A stretch of 64,000 nucleotides of DNA from Pararhizobium capsulatum DSM 1112 (GCF_030814475.1 NZ_JAUSVF010000001.1:4125001-4189000); one strand, 5' to 3'; counted from the stretch's first letter, positions 1 through 12,740 are shown. The notes: a model not told the origin generated them from the sequence alone. Made by a program: numbers and translations.

Positions 1-1
1 G

Positions 2-2963
<2,962 letters not shown>

Positions 2964-3009
2964 ACCGAGTGGTTATAGAATTTAGGGGAACGCGAGAAGG
3001 GCGGCATAT

Positions 3010-3035
3010 CCCTCTCCCCGCGAGCGGGGAGAGGG
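3010..3035. repeat. GC-rich intergenic palindrome (rhizobial type)
   Basis: CCCTCTCCCCGC and its perfect reverse complement are separated by GA. Short CTCTCCCC/GGGGAGAG palindromes of this kind are common between genes in rhizobia. It sits between pgm and glgX and could act as a transcript hairpin. Related sequences occur at 5686-5711 and 35313-35333. Confidence 0.75.
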
Positions 3036-3128
3036 GACGACAGAACGCTTCATAGCGATGGAGTGACTTCGGGAAATGCAAATCCGGCCATAGACGCAAT
3101 ATCCTTCGCCAAGACAGCAGGTAGTTTC

Positions 3129-5102
3129 ATGTCGAACATCACCGCCCCGTCCTCACTCGGCGCCGTCATTGGTGATGACGGCACGACCTTTTCCGTCTTC
3201 TCGGCGACGGCCAGCGGCATTGAACTCTGCCTGTTCGATGAAACCGGAGAACAGGAGCTGCGCCGCCTGCCGATGCAGCGCGGCGAGGATAATGTTCATC
3301 GACTGACAGTCCCGGATGCCGGTGCCGGCACGCGCTACGGCTACCGCGCCTGGGGCCGTTATGAACCCGACCAAGGCCTCTGGTTCGATCCCGCCAAACT
3401 GCTGGTTGATCCCTATGCAATCGAACTTGATCGCCCGTTCCGGCACGACGCTCACCTCATGCATTTCGGCGAGGACACGACCGATCTCGTACCGCGCGCC
3501 ATCGTCATCGAGCCCTCCCGTCATCAGCCGGAACCTGTACACTTCACGCCCGGCGGCCTTATCTACGAGGTCGCGGCCAAGCCCTTCACCATGCGTCACC
3601 CGGACGTGCCGGAAGCTATCTGCGGCACCGTTGCAGCACTCGCGCATCCGGCCATCATCGCCCATCTGAAGCGTATCGGCGTCTCTGCCGTGGAACTCAT
3701 GCCGATCACAGCCTGGATCGACGAACGCCACCTGCCGTCACTCGGGCTTTCCAACGGCTGGGGCTATAACCCGATCGCCTTCATGGCGCTCGATCCACGC
3801 CTTGTTCCCGGCGGTGTCCGGGAATTGCGCGAGACCGTCGATGCCCTGCACGAAGAAGGTATCGGCGTGATCCTCGATCTCGTCTTCAACCATTCCGGCG
3901 AAAGCGACCGCTGGGGCACGAACCTGTCGATGCGCGGACTCGATAACCTCACCTACTATCGCCACGCCACGGACCAGCCGGGCAATCTGATCAATGATAC
4001 CGGCTGCGGCAACACCATTGCCTGCGACAACCCCGTCGTGCGTCGGTTGATCCTCGACAGCCTCCGGCATTTCGTTCTTTCCGCCGGTGTCGATGGTTTC
4101 CGCTTCGATCTCGGCTCGATCCTCGGCCGCGACATGGGCGGCTTCAGCCGGGATGCCGCACTGCTACAGGAGATGCTGGCCGATCCTGTCCTCAAGGATC
4201 GCGTGCTGATCGCCGAGCCCTGGGATATTGGCCCGGGCGGTTATCAGCTCGGCAATTTCCCACCCCCGTTCCTGGAGTGGAACGACCGCGCCCGCGACGA
4301 TATCCGCCGTCACTGGCGCGGCGACGAGCACACCGTCGGGGCACTCGCCACGGTGCTTGCCGGCTCCTCCGATATCTTTTCCCGCCATGGCCTGACGAAC
4401 ACCCGCAGCGTCAATTTCATCGCCGCACATGACGGCTTCACGCTGATGGATCTCGTTTCCTATGCCGAGAAGCACAACGAAGCGAATGGTGAGGAGAACC
4501 GCGACGGGCACAACGAGAACTATTCGTGGAACAATGGCATTGAGGGCAAGACCAACGATGCCGAAGTTCTTGGCTGGCGAAAGCGGGATGTGAAAGGCCT
4601 GCTCTCCACCCTCTTTGCGACCCGCGGTACCGTGATGATGTCAGCCGGCGATGAAGGTGGGCGTAGCCAGGGTGGCAACAACAACGCCTATTGCCAGGAC
4701 AATGACATTACCTATGTCGACTGGGCGGCGCTGGATGACCGTCTGGTGGAGCACACGGCGGCACTGTCGGCCATCCGCGCCCGGTTCGACGGCTTGCGCG
4801 AGCAAGCCTTTTTCATCGGCAATGGCGATGTCGAGTGGCTGCGCTTTGATGGCGAACCAATGTCGGTCGGTGACTGGGAAAGCTCGCAGACCGATACGCT
4901 CGTGATGATGATTGCGACCAATGATGCGCTGCAGGAGAGAACTACCCGCCTCGCCATCGCCATCAACCGGTCCCATGCGCCCCACGCCACAAGGTTCGCC
5001 GCAAAAGACGACGCAAGCTGGCAGGCGCTGCTTGGAGAAGAAGCGGCAAAGCCGGGGATCACGCCTGCCAGAAGTGTCAGTTTTCACGCCGAAATTTATT
5101 GA
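3129..5102 (+). CDS. glgX: glycogen debranching enzyme, GH13
   Basis: Isoamylase-type debranching enzyme that cleaves alpha-1,6 branches of limit-dextrin glycogen. From the ATG at 3129 it is 657 residues, normal for GlgX. An N-terminal CBM48-like beta domain (about residues 10-110) precedes the GH13 barrel. The catalytic triad is visible: nucleophile Asp327 in FRFDLGS, acid/base Glu363 in AEPWDIG, and Asp435 in AAHDGF. An in-frame ATG at 3063 exists but would add a tail unlike the family; the MSNITAPSS start fits better. About 165 bp and one palindrome separate it from pgm, so it may be the last operon gene or have its own promoter. Confidence 0.93.
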   Translation: MSNITAPSSLGAVIGDDGTTFSVFSATASGIELCLFDETGEQELRRLPMQRGEDNVHRLTVPDAGAGTRYGYRAWGRYEPDQGLWFDPAKLLVDPYAIELDRPFRHDAHLMHFGEDTTDLVPRAIVIEPSRHQPEPVHFTPGGLIYEVAAKPFTMRHPDVPEAICGTVAALAHPAIIAHLKRIGVSAVELMPITAWIDERHLPSLGLSNGWGYNPIAFMALDPRLVPGGVRELRETVDALHEEGIGVILDLVFNHSGESDRWGTNLSMRGLDNLTYYRHATDQPGNLINDTGCGNTIACDNPVVRRLILDSLRHFVLSAGVDGFRFDLGSILGRDMGGFSRDAALLQEMLADPVLKDRVLIAEPWDIGPGGYQLGNFPPPFLEWNDRARDDIRRHWRGDEHTVGALATVLAGSSDIFSRHGLTNTRSVNFIAAHDGFTLMDLVSYAEKHNEANGEENRDGHNENYSWNNGIEGKTNDAEVLGWRKRDVKGLLSTLFATRGTVMMSAGDEGGRSQGGNNNAYCQDNDITYVDWAALDDRLVEHTAALSAIRARFDGLREQAFFIGNGDVEWLRFDGEPMSVGDWESSQTDTLVMMIATNDALQERTTRLAIAINRSHAPHATRFAAKDDASWQALLGEEAAKPGITPARSVSFHAEIY

Positions 5103-5185
5103 TCTCCCCACAATTACGGCAATTGCGGGAACTCCATCCCGCGGAATATAACAGCCGCAGGGGAGCCTTCATTTCAGGGAAGTTC

Positions 5186-5674
5186 ATGCCGCAGGAAATT
5201 TCGCTTTCGGATGTCAAAGGGTTGGTTGGTAAGGAGATTGGAATCTCCGACTGGATTACCGTATCTCAGACAATCATCGACGGTTTTGCCGATGCGACCA
5301 ACGATCATCAGTTCATCCATACAGACCCGGTGCGCGCGGCGGCGGAAACCCCCTTCGGCGGCACGATCGCCCATGGCTTCCTCTCGCTTTCCCTGCTGTC
5401 TGCCATGAATTTCAATTGCCTGCCCAGGGTGCGTGAGCAGACCATGGGCATCAACTATGGCTTCGACAAAGTGCGCTTCATGACACCGGTGAAGAGCGGC
5501 GCGCGGGTGCGCGGTCGCTTCACGATGGCCGAAGCCCGCTTCCGCGGCGCCGGCATGATCATGGTCACTTACGATGTGACGGTGGATATCGAAGGTGAAC
5601 GTAAGCCGGCCCTGACGGCGAATTGGCTGACGATCATACAGTTCGATCCGAAAGATCGGCCTGCGGACGCCTGA
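5186..5674 (+). CDS. MaoC-family (R)-hydratase-like protein
   Basis: 162-residue single hot-dog-fold protein of the MaoC / (R)-specific enoyl-CoA hydratase family. The hydratase signature is present as FADATNDHQFIH, with the Asp and His used to add water across a 2-enoyl-CoA, followed by PFGGTIAHGFLSLSLL. Other members handle acyl-CoA thioester intermediates outside fatty-acid oxidation, so the substrate is uncertain. The start at ATG 5186 (MPQEISLSDV) matches family length; the longer in-frame start at 5099 overlaps the end of glgX and adds an unrelated tail. It stands alone after the glycogen genes with no evident functional link. Confidence 0.85.
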   Translation: MPQEISLSDVKGLVGKEIGISDWITVSQTIIDGFADATNDHQFIHTDPVRAAAETPFGGTIAHGFLSLSLLSAMNFNCLPRVREQTMGINYGFDKVRFMTPVKSGARVRGRFTMAEARFRGAGMIMVTYDVTVDIEGERKPALTANWLTIIQFDPKDRPADA

Positions 5675-5685
5675 GCACCGTCGTC

Positions 5686-5711
5686 CCCTCGCCCCGCTTG
5701 CGGGGAGAAGG
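5686..5711. repeat. degenerate GC-rich intergenic palindrome
   Basis: CCCTCGCCCCGC, a TTG spacer, then CGGGGAGAAGG: an imperfect member of the same palindrome type seen at 3010. It lies between the convergent MaoC-type gene and soxG and may serve as a bidirectional transcript end. Confidence 0.55.
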
Positions 5712-5745
5712 AAGATGCGGCGCCTAGCGCGCCGAATCCGGCTTC

Positions 5746-6294
5746 TCAATGTCCGGAATCTTCCGCGCCTTCGGCCAAAAGCCCCGAAACATAAGGCGCA
5801 AACGAGCGCCAGCACTCCACCCGGAATGCATCTTCCGCCGTGCGCATCAGCACGATCTCTGCTTTGCCGAAGACCGTGCGCGAGCAGGCGCCGACCGGGA
5901 AGACTGCCAATGACAGGTCCTGCGGGCAGCCGCTGTTGAGCGTCACTTCCGCACCCCGTCCCTTGACGAACAAGGCCGTGTTACGATGGGAGATATCGGT
6001 AGCGGAGTGCAGCACGCCGCTCGAAGCGGCCGCGGCCGGAAGGTCGGCCTCGGTCTCGTCGATGATCAGCCATTCATCCGGGCCGAGCCAGAGGGCGTGA
6101 CGGCTACCAGACGAGGCAGATGTCTTCGGCCGGGTCGTCAGCTGGACGCCGAGGGCGGCCGAAAGTGCTGCAACAGCGTCCGGCTTTGCCCGCAGCGACA
6201 GTCGACGTGCCGGAGCGGCAGGCGAGACGGATGCAGAGGCAGAGCCGCCGTGAAAGCCGGAAAGCGCCAATGTGCGCGTTGCGAGATCAGCCAT
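5746..6294 (-). CDS. soxG: sarcosine oxidase subunit gamma
   Basis: 182-residue gamma subunit of heterotetrameric sarcosine oxidase, which oxidatively demethylates sarcosine to glycine, hydrogen peroxide and 5,10-methylene-tetrahydrofolate. The subunit resembles part of the GcvT fold and packs against alpha; motifs seen include LWLGPDEWLI and DISHRNTALFVKGRGA. Its ATG lies within the 3' end of soxA (8-bp overlap), so it is translationally coupled and the last gene of soxB-soxD-soxA-soxG. No purU or folD follows, although a formyl-tetrahydrofolate gene often accompanies this operon. Confidence 0.92.
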   Translation of the reverse strand: MADLATRTLALSGFHGGSASASVSPAAPARRLSLRAKPDAVAALSAALGVQLTTRPKTSASSGSRHALWLGPDEWLIIDETEADLPAAAASSGVLHSATDISHRNTALFVKGRGAEVTLNSGCPQDLSLAVFPVGACSRTVFGKAEIVLMRTAEDAFRVECWRSFAPYVSGLLAEGAEDSGH

Positions 6295-9280
6295 TGAGCC
6301 GCACTCCTTCCTTGTCGATGAACACCATCTCGCTTACCTCGACCGCGATGGTGCGGTCGGGCATTGGCACATAAAGCGTCTGGCCGAGGCGCGCCTTGCC
6401 ACCGGCGACCAGCGCCAGCGCAATCGAGCGCCCGGCGTTTTCCGACCAGTAGGACGAGGTGACGTGACCGAGCATGGTCATCGGCTTCGGCTGGTTCGGA
6501 TCCGCAACGATCTGCGCGCCTTCTTCCAATACAACCTTCGGGTCCTTCGTCAGGAGCCCGACAAGCTGCTTACGGCCCTCGCGAACGAGATCAGGCCGCT
6601 TCAGGCCGCGGATACCGACGAAATCGGTCTTCTTTTTGCCGACGGCCCAGCCGAGACTGGCATCATCGGGGGTGACAGTGCCGTCGGTATCCTGCCCGAC
6701 GATGATGTAACCCTTTTCGGCGCGCAGGATGTGCATGGCCTCGGTGCCGTAGGCGCAACCGCCAGCCTTGTCGACTTCCGCGCGGATCGCTTCCCAGATG
6801 GCTGGGCCGAAATCGGCGGGAACGTTGACTTCGAAGCCCATTTCACCGGTGAACGACATGCGGAACAGCCGGGTTGGCACGCCGCAAATCTTGCCTTCGC
6901 GCACGCTCATATGCGGGAAAGCCTCGTTGGAAAGATCGATGCCTTCGACCAGCGGCGCAATGACCTCGCGAGCCTTCGGCCCCTGAACCGCGATGACGGC
7001 CCACTGTTCGGTGGCAGAGGTCAGCCAGACATTCAGTTCAGGGAATTCCGTCTGCAGATAGTCTTCCATATGGTTCATGACGCGGGCGGCACCGCCGGTC
7101 GTCGTCGTCACATGGAAACGGTCTTCCGCCATGCGGCCGACGACGCCGTCGTCATAAACGAAACCGTCTTCGCGCAGCATGATGCCGTAGCGCGAGCGTC
7201 CTGGCTTCAGCGTATCCCAGCTGTTGGTGTAGGTCAGGTTGAGGAAGGTTGCCGCATCCGGGCCGACGACCTCGATCTTGCCGAGCGTCGAGGCATCGAA
7301 CATGCCGACCGTTTCGCGAACGGTCTTGCACTCACGGTTGACAGCCCGGTGCATGTCTTCGCCAGCACGCGGATAGTACCAGGCGCGCTTCCACTGCCCG
7401 ACATCCTCGAACACGGCGCCTTCGGCTTCTTCCAAAGCATGCATCGGTGTCTTGCGGGTCGGGTCGAAAAGCTCGCCGCGCGAATGGCTGATCAGCGTGC
7501 CGAATGTAACCGGGGTGTACGGCGCGCGAAAAGTGGTGAGGCCCACTTCCGGGATACCGCGTCCGAGCGTTTCCGCTGCAATCGCCAGACCGTGCAGGTT
7601 GGAAAGCTTGCCCTGATCGGTCGCCATGCCATTGGTGGTGAAGCGCTTGATATGCTCGATCGAGTGCATGCCTTCGCGCACAGCCAGACGGATGTCCTTG
7701 GCGCAGACGTCGTTCTGGAAGTCGATGAAGGCCTTGACCGTCGTGTCTTCGCCGGCACCTTCCGCAGCACCGGACATGCCGCCGGTCCACTGGAAAGCAT
7801 TCGTCGCCTGCAGCTCGACCTTGCCCGTGGCTTCAAAGCCCGAAGCCTTGGCCATCAGCTCGCCGGCTGCCAGCGCTTCCTCGATGGTGGCCTGCAGATC
7901 CGTCGTGCCATTGCAGGCACCGATGGAAAGGCAATCCTGCGCATAGACGCCCGGCAGGAACGAACCGCTCTCGGCATCATAAGCGACCTTGCCGCGCGAC
8001 TGGGAGAACATATGCACCGAAGGCGTCCAGCCGGCCGAGGTCAACAGCGCGTCGATCGCGATATTGCGCTTGGCGCTCGAACCGTTGCGGGCAACCGACA
8101 TGCCGGCAACCCGCAGCTTGCCGGAAGTCGAGAGAACGCTATGACCCGTCAGCACCTCGATTCCCAGCGCGCGGGCTTCTGCCAGAACGGCCTCACCCGG
8201 CTTTTCGCGGCAATCGACGATGGCGGCAACGGTTACGCCCGCACGCTTCAGGTCGAAGGCCGCTTCATAGGCCGAGTCGTTGGCGGTATAGACGCCAACC
8301 TTGCGGCCGACGGCAACGCCGAAGTGGTTGAGGTAGGTGCGCGCCGCGGACGCCTGCATGATGCCGGGACGGTCGTTGTTGGCGAAAACCATGTGGCGCT
8401 CGATAGCGCCGGTCGCGATGACGACGCGCTTGGCGCGGACCTGCCACAGCCGCTCGCGCGGCAGGCGGCGATCGGGCTTGGCGACATGATCGGTGACACG
8501 CTCGACAAGGCCAACGAAATTCTGGGCGTAGTAACCAAACGCCGTCGTACGCGGCAGCACCGTCACATTCGACATCTTGGCGAGATCAACCGCCGTCTTC
8601 TGCGCCCACGTGAAGCCATCGACACCATCGACAGTGACGCTCTTGTCGTAGTGCATCGCGCCACCGACTTCCGGCTGCTCGTCGCAGACGATGACGCGGG
8701 CGCCGGTCTTCGCCGCCGCAAGCGCCGCCGAAAGCCCGGCAATACCGCCGCCGATCACCAGCACGTCGCAATGGGCGTAGCGGCTGGAATAGTGATCCGT
8801 ATCGTCTTCCGTCGGCGCAACGCCAAGACCGGCAGCCGCGCGGATCTGCGGCTCATAAATATGCTTCCAGGCCTGCTTCGGCCACATGAAGGTCTTGTAG
8901 TAGAAGCCGGCGGCAAAGAAGGGCGACAGCAGGTTGTTGATCGACCCCACGTCGAAGGAGAGCGACGGATAGCGGTTCTGGGAGATCGTCTTCATGCCGT
9001 CGAAGACTTCCTGCACTGTGGCGCGCACATTCGGCTGCTTGCGCGCGGCATCGCGCTCGACGCCGATCAGGCCGTTGGGCTCTTCCGGGCCGGCCGAAAC
9101 GACGCCACGAGGGCGGTGATACTTGAACGAACGGCCGACAAGATGAACGCCGTTTGCCAGTAGCGCCGAGGCGACGGTGTCACCTTCGAGCGCGCCGTAG
9201 CTCTTGCCGTCGAAAGAGAACCGGGCAGTTCTTGCGGGGGTCAGGCGACCAGCGCCGGGAATACGATTTGCGCCGCTCAT
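6287..9280 (-). CDS. soxA: sarcosine oxidase subunit alpha
   Basis: 997-residue alpha subunit. Domains in order: a ferredoxin-like N-terminal domain (about residues 20-100) without iron-sulphur cysteines; a pyridine-nucleotide disulphide oxidoreductase-type fold with Rossmann motif LVIGGGIAGLSAA near 174-187, which binds NAD in this family; and a C-terminal GcvT-like tetrahydrofolate domain (about 600-990). The folate domain captures formaldehyde equivalents as methylene-tetrahydrofolate. The start overlaps the soxD stop as ATGA. Full length, with no internal damage seen. Confidence 0.96.
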   Translation of the reverse strand: MSGANRIPGAGRLTPARTARFSFDGKSYGALEGDTVASALLANGVHLVGRSFKYHRPRGVVSAGPEEPNGLIGVERDAARKQPNVRATVQEVFDGMKTISQNRYPSLSFDVGSINNLLSPFFAAGFYYKTFMWPKQAWKHIYEPQIRAAAGLGVAPTEDDTDHYSSRYAHCDVLVIGGGIAGLSAALAAAKTGARVIVCDEQPEVGGAMHYDKSVTVDGVDGFTWAQKTAVDLAKMSNVTVLPRTTAFGYYAQNFVGLVERVTDHVAKPDRRLPRERLWQVRAKRVVIATGAIERHMVFANNDRPGIMQASAARTYLNHFGVAVGRKVGVYTANDSAYEAAFDLKRAGVTVAAIVDCREKPGEAVLAEARALGIEVLTGHSVLSTSGKLRVAGMSVARNGSSAKRNIAIDALLTSAGWTPSVHMFSQSRGKVAYDAESGSFLPGVYAQDCLSIGACNGTTDLQATIEEALAAGELMAKASGFEATGKVELQATNAFQWTGGMSGAAEGAGEDTTVKAFIDFQNDVCAKDIRLAVREGMHSIEHIKRFTTNGMATDQGKLSNLHGLAIAAETLGRGIPEVGLTTFRAPYTPVTFGTLISHSRGELFDPTRKTPMHALEEAEGAVFEDVGQWKRAWYYPRAGEDMHRAVNRECKTVRETVGMFDASTLGKIEVVGPDAATFLNLTYTNSWDTLKPGRSRYGIMLREDGFVYDDGVVGRMAEDRFHVTTTTGGAARVMNHMEDYLQTEFPELNVWLTSATEQWAVIAVQGPKAREVIAPLVEGIDLSNEAFPHMSVREGKICGVPTRLFRMSFTGEMGFEVNVPADFGPAIWEAIRAEVDKAGGCAYGTEAMHILRAEKGYIIVGQDTDGTVTPDDASLGWAVGKKKTDFVGIRGLKRPDLVREGRKQLVGLLTKDPKVVLEEGAQIVADPNQPKPMTMLGHVTSSYWSENAGRSIALALVAGGKARLGQTLYVPMPDRTIAVEVSEMVFIDKEGVRLNG

Positions 9281-9618
9281 TTCGCGTCGGACTCCGTAGC
9301 TTCATAGGTTTCGACGGGGGCAGTGACTGTTGCAGCAGCGTCAAGATCCGGCTTCGACTGGCCGGCCTCGTAGGTCATTTTGAACTTGTCGCTGACGGTA
9401 TCGCGTGCCGCGTTGAAAAAGCGGCCACAGCCGTTGATGTGGCGCCAGCGCTCAAAGATCAGCCCTTTCGGGTTATCGCGCAGGAAGAAGAACGCTTCGA
9501 ACTCTGCATCCGAGATATCAGCGATGTTGGTGGGGCGCGCGATATGGGCGTCACCCGCGCCGCGGAACTCAAGCTCGGAACGCTCTTCCTCGCAATAGGG
9601 GCAATAGATCAGCAGCAT
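9277..9618 (-). CDS. soxD: sarcosine oxidase subunit delta
   Basis: 113-residue delta subunit. The family carries a structural zinc bound by three Cys and one His; here CPYCEEE (Cys6, Cys9) and HINGCGRFF supply candidate ligands. The conserved FFLRDNPKG and WRHINGCGRFFNAARDT blocks are intact. The Ala/Thr-rich C-terminal tail (VETYEATESDAK) is typical of rhizobial members. Shine-Dalgarno GGGAG lies about 6 bases before the ATG. It lies between soxB and soxA, overlapping soxA by four bases. Confidence 0.94.
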   Translation of the reverse strand: MLLIYCPYCEEERSELEFRGAGDAHIARPTNIADISDAEFEAFFFLRDNPKGLIFERWRHINGCGRFFNAARDTVSDKFKMTYEAGQSKPDLDAAATVTAPVETYEATESDAK

Positions 9619-9691
9619 GGGAAGCTCCCGGCACTTTGAAATTTCGAAGACGGATCAGCCGTCATGATGGAAACGCACATATCAAACCTCG

Positions 9692-10945
9692 TCAGTGCGC
9701 CACGGCAGCCGCAGCCGCCTCGTCGATCAGGCGTCCCGAACGGAAGCGATCGAGTGTCAGGCCGGCAGCAAGCTTATGCGGCTCACCCTTGGCGATGAGA
9801 TGGGCAAAGAGGTTGGCCGAACCCGGCGTCGCCTTGAAGCCGCCGGTGCCCCAGCCGCAATTGACGAACAGGTTCTGAACTGGGGTCACGCCCTGGATCG
9901 CGGAACGATCAGGCGTGTTGTCGGTGATGCCGCCCCATTGGCGCATCATCTTGACGCGGCGGAAGATCGGGAACAGTTCGCAGATCGCATCCAGCGTATG
10001 GGTAATGATCTGCAGACCGCCGGTCTGGGAATAGGAATTGTACTGGTCCGTACCCGCACCGATGACAAGTTCGCCCTTGTCGGACTGCGAGATATAGGCA
10101 TGCACCGTGTTCGACATGACGACGCAGGGGAAGATCGGCTTCATCGGCTCCGAAACGAGCGCCTGCAACGGCACCGAATGCAGCGGCACACGCACATCGG
10201 CCATCGCCATGACGACGGAGTTGTGACCGGACGCTGAAACACCAACCTTCTTCGCGCCAATAAAGCCTCTGTTGGTATCGACACCCGTCACTTCGCCGTT
10301 GGGCCCGCGACGAATACCCTTCACTTCACAATTCTGAATGATGTGCACGCCGCGGTCTGCGGCCGCACGGGCATAGCCCCAGGCGACGGCATCGTGGCGG
10401 GCCGTGCCACCGCGACGCTGAAGGGCCGCACCATTGATCGGATACCGGGCGCCGGCGGAAATATCGAGCGGCGGGCAATAATCCCGCGCCTGCTCGGGCG
10501 TCAGCCATTCGTTGTCAATGCCGTAGAGACGGTTGGCATGGATATGCCGCTTGAACACCTGCTGATCATGGACGTTGTGCGACAGCATCATCACGCCGCG
10601 CGGCGAATACATGACGTTGTAGTTCAATTCCTGGCTGAGGTTTTCCCAGAGTTTCAGCGAGTGCTCGTAGATGTCCATGCTCTCGTCATAGAGATAGTTG
10701 GACCGGATGATCGTGGTGTTACGGCCGGTGTTGCCGCCGCCGAGCCAGCCTTTTTCGAGCACTGCTACATTGGTGATGCCGTGCTCCTTGGCAAGATAAT
10801 AGGCAGCCCCCAGGCCGTGACCGCCGCCGCCAACGATGATGACGTCATATTCCTTGCGCGGCTCGGGCGATGTCCATTGCGCTTCCCAACCCTTGTGGCC
10901 ACGCATCGCTTCGCGAGCCACGGCAAAAACCGAATATTTGCGCAT
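9692..10945 (-). CDS. soxB: sarcosine oxidase subunit beta
   Basis: 417-residue flavoprotein subunit holding the sarcosine oxidation site. An N-terminal DAO-type Rossmann fold shows DVIIVGGGGHGLGAAYYLA (about residues 34-52). The block RGGTARHDAVAWG contains a His (about 184) at the position expected for covalent FMN attachment in this family. It is the first gene of soxBDAG; GAGG stands 5 bases before the ATG. The operon promoter must lie in the 357-bp gap shared with divergent rpsU. Confidence 0.96.
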   Translation of the reverse strand: MRKYSVFAVAREAMRGHKGWEAQWTSPEPRKEYDVIIVGGGGHGLGAAYYLAKEHGITNVAVLEKGWLGGGNTGRNTTIIRSNYLYDESMDIYEHSLKLWENLSQELNYNVMYSPRGVMMLSHNVHDQQVFKRHIHANRLYGIDNEWLTPEQARDYCPPLDISAGARYPINGAALQRRGGTARHDAVAWGYARAAADRGVHIIQNCEVKGIRRGPNGEVTGVDTNRGFIGAKKVGVSASGHNSVVMAMADVRVPLHSVPLQALVSEPMKPIFPCVVMSNTVHAYISQSDKGELVIGAGTDQYNSYSQTGGLQIITHTLDAICELFPIFRRVKMMRQWGGITDNTPDRSAIQGVTPVQNLFVNCGWGTGGFKATPGSANLFAHLIAKGEPHKLAAGLTLDRFRSGRLIDEAAAAAVAH

Positions 10946-11302
10946 CCGCCTCTAAACTCCGTCCGTCCTGGGAATTCTCTGTCGCCGTTAGAAATCGCAA
11001 ATCGCGGCCGTCTGCAACGGCTGTTTTGCGACGCAATCCGCCGCGTCCTGCGCGTCTTGCGACATCGCCAAGTTCCCGATCGTTTTGCCTGACTGAGGCA
11101 GCATCATGCCCCTTCCGCCGCGAAATTGCGAGCAAGTCAGCAATTTTCGGCTCCCGCCCACGTCTGGCGGCTGGACTTTGGCCGGATGATCTGGTATCGG
11201 CACCCACCAATTGTACAGCCTCAGGGCTCTGCAAACAGAATTTTGTTGCCTCGTCGACCTGACTTCATGAGGCTCACAACCGAACAAAGGAACGGGATTA
11301 AC
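10946..11302. promoter_or_regulatory. divergent soxB / rpsU intergenic region
   Basis: 357 bp without a credible gene. It must hold the soxBDAG promoter (leftward) and the rpsU promoter (rightward). Two copies of TTGCGAC occur at 11026-11032 and 11057-11063, 31 bp apart (about three helical turns); this could be a direct-repeat site for an activator of the AraC/GlxA sort known to control sarcosine genes in rhizobia, but that is inference. Confidence 0.45.
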
Positions 11303-11542
11303 GTGCAGGTACTAGTCCGCGACAATAATGTCGATCAAGCGCTTCGCGCACTCAAGAAGAAGATGCAGCGCGAAGGTATCTTTCGTGAAATGAAGATGCG
11401 CGACTATTACGAGAAGCCTTCCCAGAAGCGCGCTCGTGAAAAGGCTGAGGGCGTTCGTCGCATTCGCAAGCTGGCCCGCAAGCGCATGCAGCGCGAAGGC
11501 CTCATCGCCGGTCCCCGTCCAGCAGCAGCTGGCGCACGCTAA
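11303..11542 (+). CDS. rpsU: 30S ribosomal protein S21
   Basis: Small basic protein of the 30S subunit that assists initiation by supporting mRNA-16S base pairing. From the GTG at 11303 it is 79 residues, beginning [20 protein letters not shown] like other alphaproteobacterial S21 proteins, and ends with an alanine/proline-rich tail. An AAAGGAA Shine-Dalgarno sits 11-12 bases before the GTG. An in-frame ATG at 11269 would add eleven residues absent from the family, so the GTG is preferred. Nearly half the residues are Lys, Arg, Asp or Glu, as usual. Confidence 0.95.
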   Translation: MQVLVRDNNVDQALRALKKKMQREGIFREMKMRDYYEKPSQKRAREKAEGVRRIRKLARKRMQREGLIAGPRPAAAGAR

Positions 11543-11814
11543 TCTGCACCCTCGACCACTCGAGGCAATACCCGGCGGGGGCGACGTGTCGCCACCGCCT
11601 TTTCTGTATCTGACGGGCTCTCCCGTCAAAAGCCCCATTAACCGATCATTCGGCCATGGCGGCGGCGCGCAAGAAGCGCCATAATGTCTTCGGACATGGA
11701 GCGCAGCATCGAGGACGATGCTCCCGATTCGCTCTTCACTGGAAGTGCACATGGCTCTCGCGGACTACCGCCCGACACATGTGTAACGAGCATCGCTTAA
11801 ATGAGGAATCGATC

Positions 11815-12690
11815 TTGACATCGACTGCCAGGACTGCGGATTTTTCCGGCACTATTTCCTTCACCCCGCGCCGCCTCATGGGCCTTGCCGGTCTTCTGGC
11901 CGTGGCTGCGATCGGCCTTTCGGGCTGCCAGTCGGCCGACACTTCCAGCACCATGATGCGCGTTGAGCGCGAGCAGGGCTCCGAGCAGAACATAGCCTCC
12001 CTCTCGAACGTCATCGCTGCCAACCCGAGCGACCCGGAAGGCTATAACGTCCGCGGCTCGGCCTATGGCCGCGCCGGCGAATTCCGCCGCGCGCTCGCCG
12101 ACTTCAACAAGGCGCTGGAGCTCAATCCTCAGTTCTATCAGGCCTACGCCAATCGCGCGTTGGTCGAGCGCAACATGGGCGACCAGGCACAGGCGCAGGC
12201 GGACTATAACCGCGCCCTGCAGCTCAATCCGCGCTACGACGTCGCCTATATCGGCCGCGGCAATCTTTATCGCCAGGCAGGCCAGCTCGATGCCGCCTTC
12301 GCCGATTTCAACAAGGCGATCGAACTGGATACGACCGATCCCCGCGCCTATCACAACCGCGGCCTGATCTACCAGGCACGCAACCAGCACGGTCAGGCAA
12401 TCGAGGACTTCTCGACCGCGATCTCGCTCGCACCGAACTCACCCGAGCCGTATAACGGCCGCGGCATTTCCTATGTCGCCCAGAACGACAACGACAATGC
12501 CTTTGCGGATTTCAACACCGCCATCAATCTCAACGGCAAGATCGCCGAATCCTGGGCCAATCAGGCGCTGGTCTATGAGCGTCAGGGCCAAAAGGAAAAG
12601 GCGAAGCGCTCCTATTCGCACGCGCTGCAGCTCGATCCGAAATACGAGCCGGCACGCGCCGGTCTGAACCGCATCAACGCAGGCGCCTGA
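11815..12690 (+). CDS. TPR-repeat lipoprotein
   Basis: 291 residues from a TTG start at 11815, preceded by GAGGAA. Residues about 22-38 form a lipoprotein signal (LLAVAAIGLSGC) with the lipobox Cys near 38, so the mature protein should be membrane-anchored and periplasmic. Six 34-residue tetratricopeptide repeats follow (about 70-285), each with the A/G-Y-N-R-G and ALELNP-type signatures. It resembles NlpI-like TPR lipoproteins that scaffold envelope proteins, but no partner is visible. An upstream ATG at 11779 lacks a Shine-Dalgarno. Family secure, function unknown. Confidence 0.85.
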   Translation: MTSTARTADFSGTISFTPRRLMGLAGLLAVAAIGLSGCQSADTSSTMMRVEREQGSEQNIASLSNVIAANPSDPEGYNVRGSAYGRAGEFRRALADFNKALELNPQFYQAYANRALVERNMGDQAQAQADYNRALQLNPRYDVAYIGRGNLYRQAGQLDAAFADFNKAIELDTTDPRAYHNRGLIYQARNQHGQAIEDFSTAISLAPNSPEPYNGRGISYVAQNDNDNAFADFNTAINLNGKIAESWANQALVYERQGQKEKAKRSYSHALQLDPKYEPARAGLNRINAGA

Positions 12691-12740
12691 TCGACGCGCA
12701 AATGCCAAGCGTTGACTTGCCCGAGAGCGGCATCCTATCG

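Noticed and set aside
6272..9163. Very long plus-strand open frame (963 codons) opposite soxA
   Set aside because: It is the antisense shadow of soxA, created by the high-GC codon bias. The soxA frame has clear family motifs throughout, the shadow has none.
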